From: Desulfogranum mediterraneum DSM 13871
GTDB lineage: Bacteria; Desulfobacterota; Desulfobulbia; Desulfobulbales; Desulfobulbaceae
NCBI RefSeq assembly: GCF_000429965.1
Contig: NZ_AUCW01000004.1
Coordinates: forward strand, 248,001 to 312,000
Length of the DNA: 64,000 nucleotides
Reading direction: 5' to 3'
The notes under the pieces were generated by a model. That model saw nothing but the letters and a program-made list of their open reading frames with translations, had not been told where the DNA came from and searched no databases. Position numbers and translations under genes: made by a program. Positions 63,247 to 64,000 of this stretch are shown here, in pieces. The first letter of the stretch is position 1; each line of letters begins with the position of its first letter.

Positions 63247-63324
63247 CCTGTCTCACACGGAAAAAACCTGTTCAGCACTCCCCGGGAGAACCTTGTACCG
63301 ACAATTTTTCTCCTCACGCAGCAG

Positions 63325-63915
63325 CTAATGGTCAGCCAGTTGCTCATAGTCCACGGCCTCGGCCAGCCGGATCAGTTCTGCCCGCTCCACCTGGGAACCC
63401 TTTACCGTGACCATGAAACGACCGCCCACCACGATATAGACCTCTCCCTCCTGCTTGTTGGAGTCATACTTGACAATGGAGCGCTGGCCCTTGAGGGTCT
63501 CCAGCTTTCCGCCGCCGGCGCCGGCAAACATGGGGTTATTGATCACCATCAGCACCGACTGCAGTACCGGTGAATCAGAGACGATCTCCAGACTCAGGGA
63601 GCTCCCCCCTTTGCTATACTCGCGACTGACCGTTATCCCACCGCCGAGGATGGCCGAGCCGATGGACTGGGCCGTAGCCTCCTTGGCCTGCCAGCCGGGT
63701 GGGGCTTCAGGCAGCAGCTGCTGCAGCTTTTCACTCTTCTGCTGACGAATCAGTTGCGAGGCATAATCCAGGTTGGAGGCTGCCTCGGCATAATCACCGG
63801 CCTTATACTGTCTGACCGCCTCTTCGATGGTGGTGAGGACGGTATCCTCGGCCTGGCTCGGATGACACTGCAACACCAGGAGCATCGCTGCCAGGAGTAC
63901 GTATAGTTTCTTCAT
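63325..63915 (-). CDS. Exported hypothetical protein
   Basis: This 196-residue protein has a clear signal peptide (MKKLYVLLAAMLLVLQCHPSQA, cut probably after QA; the Cys context does not fit a lipobox). The mature part starts with a helical TPR-like segment (TIEEAVRQYKAGDYAEAASN). A beta-rich domain follows (GGGITVSREYSKGGSSLSLE, then KGQRSIVKYDSNKQEGEVYI). I do not recognise a named family. The gene is followed by a terminator, so it is probably a single transcription unit. The upstream flank at the right edge holds no other supported gene. Confidence 0.78.
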   Translation of the reverse strand: MKKLYVLLAAMLLVLQCHPSQAEDTVLTTIEEAVRQYKAGDYAEAASNLDYASQLIRQQKSEKLQQLLPEAPPGWQAKEATAQSIGSAILGGGITVSREYSKGGSSLSLEIVSDSPVLQSVLMVINNPMFAGAGGGKLETLKGQRSIVKYDSNKQEGEVYIVVGGRFMVTVKGSQVERAELIRLAEAVDYEQLADH

Positions 63916-64000
63916 ATCCACAATCCGTTGGCCAATAACGTCACTGGGAAATACCTCTCTGGTGATACCAGCCACCGGCAGGGGTGTCAAGCAAAGAACC

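Overview
The window reads as chromosome of a Gram-negative, motile, anaerobic-type bacterium, most likely a member of the Desulfobacterota (Desulfobulbales-like). This rests on a Myxococcus/Geobacter-style type IV pilus cluster with a pilA-linked ABC transporter, an MglA-like GTPase, several sigma-54 activators, SelB, a rhodanese-ferritin fusion, ADP-forming acyl-CoA synthetases and a split PntA1/PntA2/PntB transhydrogenase. The assignment is inference from gene content; no rRNA lies in the window.

Layout. (1) 1-13,000: type IV pilus region, all on the minus strand. From right to left it holds pilA, an ABC exporter with a hypothetical partner, a scar of two decayed insertion sequences (IS256-like and IS1380-like), a PilS/PilR-type two-component pair, then fimT-pilW-pilV-pilX-pilY1, with pilY1 running off the left edge. 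Good sigma-54 promoter matches precede pilA and fimT. (2) 13,983-22,469: signalling block. A periplasmic binding protein is coupled to a hybrid histidine kinase, and convergent to them is an operon of an MglA-like GTPase, a cytoplasmic histidine kinase and a receiver-GspE/PilB ATPase fusion. (3) 22,967-31,084: tRNA-Gln with its promoter and terminator, amrB/MEMO1, cysS, ampG, a Cys-rich PilZ protein, a PAS sigma-54 activator and mutY. (4) 31,447-37,281: a TIGR03790 protein, a PGPGW membrane protein, a nitroreductase, and cdaA-cdaR-glmM (c-di-AMP and cell wall). (5) 37,412-44,161: an hsp20-lon-ftsY-djlA-like-aminotransferase series on the minus strand. (6) 45,042-48,877: mrp, a metallo-beta-lactamase-fold hydrolase and selB on the plus strand. 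(7) 48,916-56,461: a minus-strand operon of rhodanese-ferritin, two tandem ADP-forming acyl-CoA synthetases and an alpha/beta hydrolase, divergent from a DUF4405 membrane protein. (8) 56,548-63,915: tilS, a small membrane protein, pntA1-pntA2-pntB, mpl with a small overlapping ORF, and an exported protein.

Links between regions. Pilus parts, their sigma-54 control, and a separate GTPase/kinase/ATPase module suggest layered control of pilus synthesis and activity. A PilZ protein adds a c-di-GMP input and CdaA a c-di-AMP input. AmpG and Mpl point to muropeptide recycling.

Unexplained structure. A roughly 140-bp repeat with inverted ends occurs three times, with a fourth diverged copy, always at gene junctions. 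A possible small RNA lies upstream of mrp.
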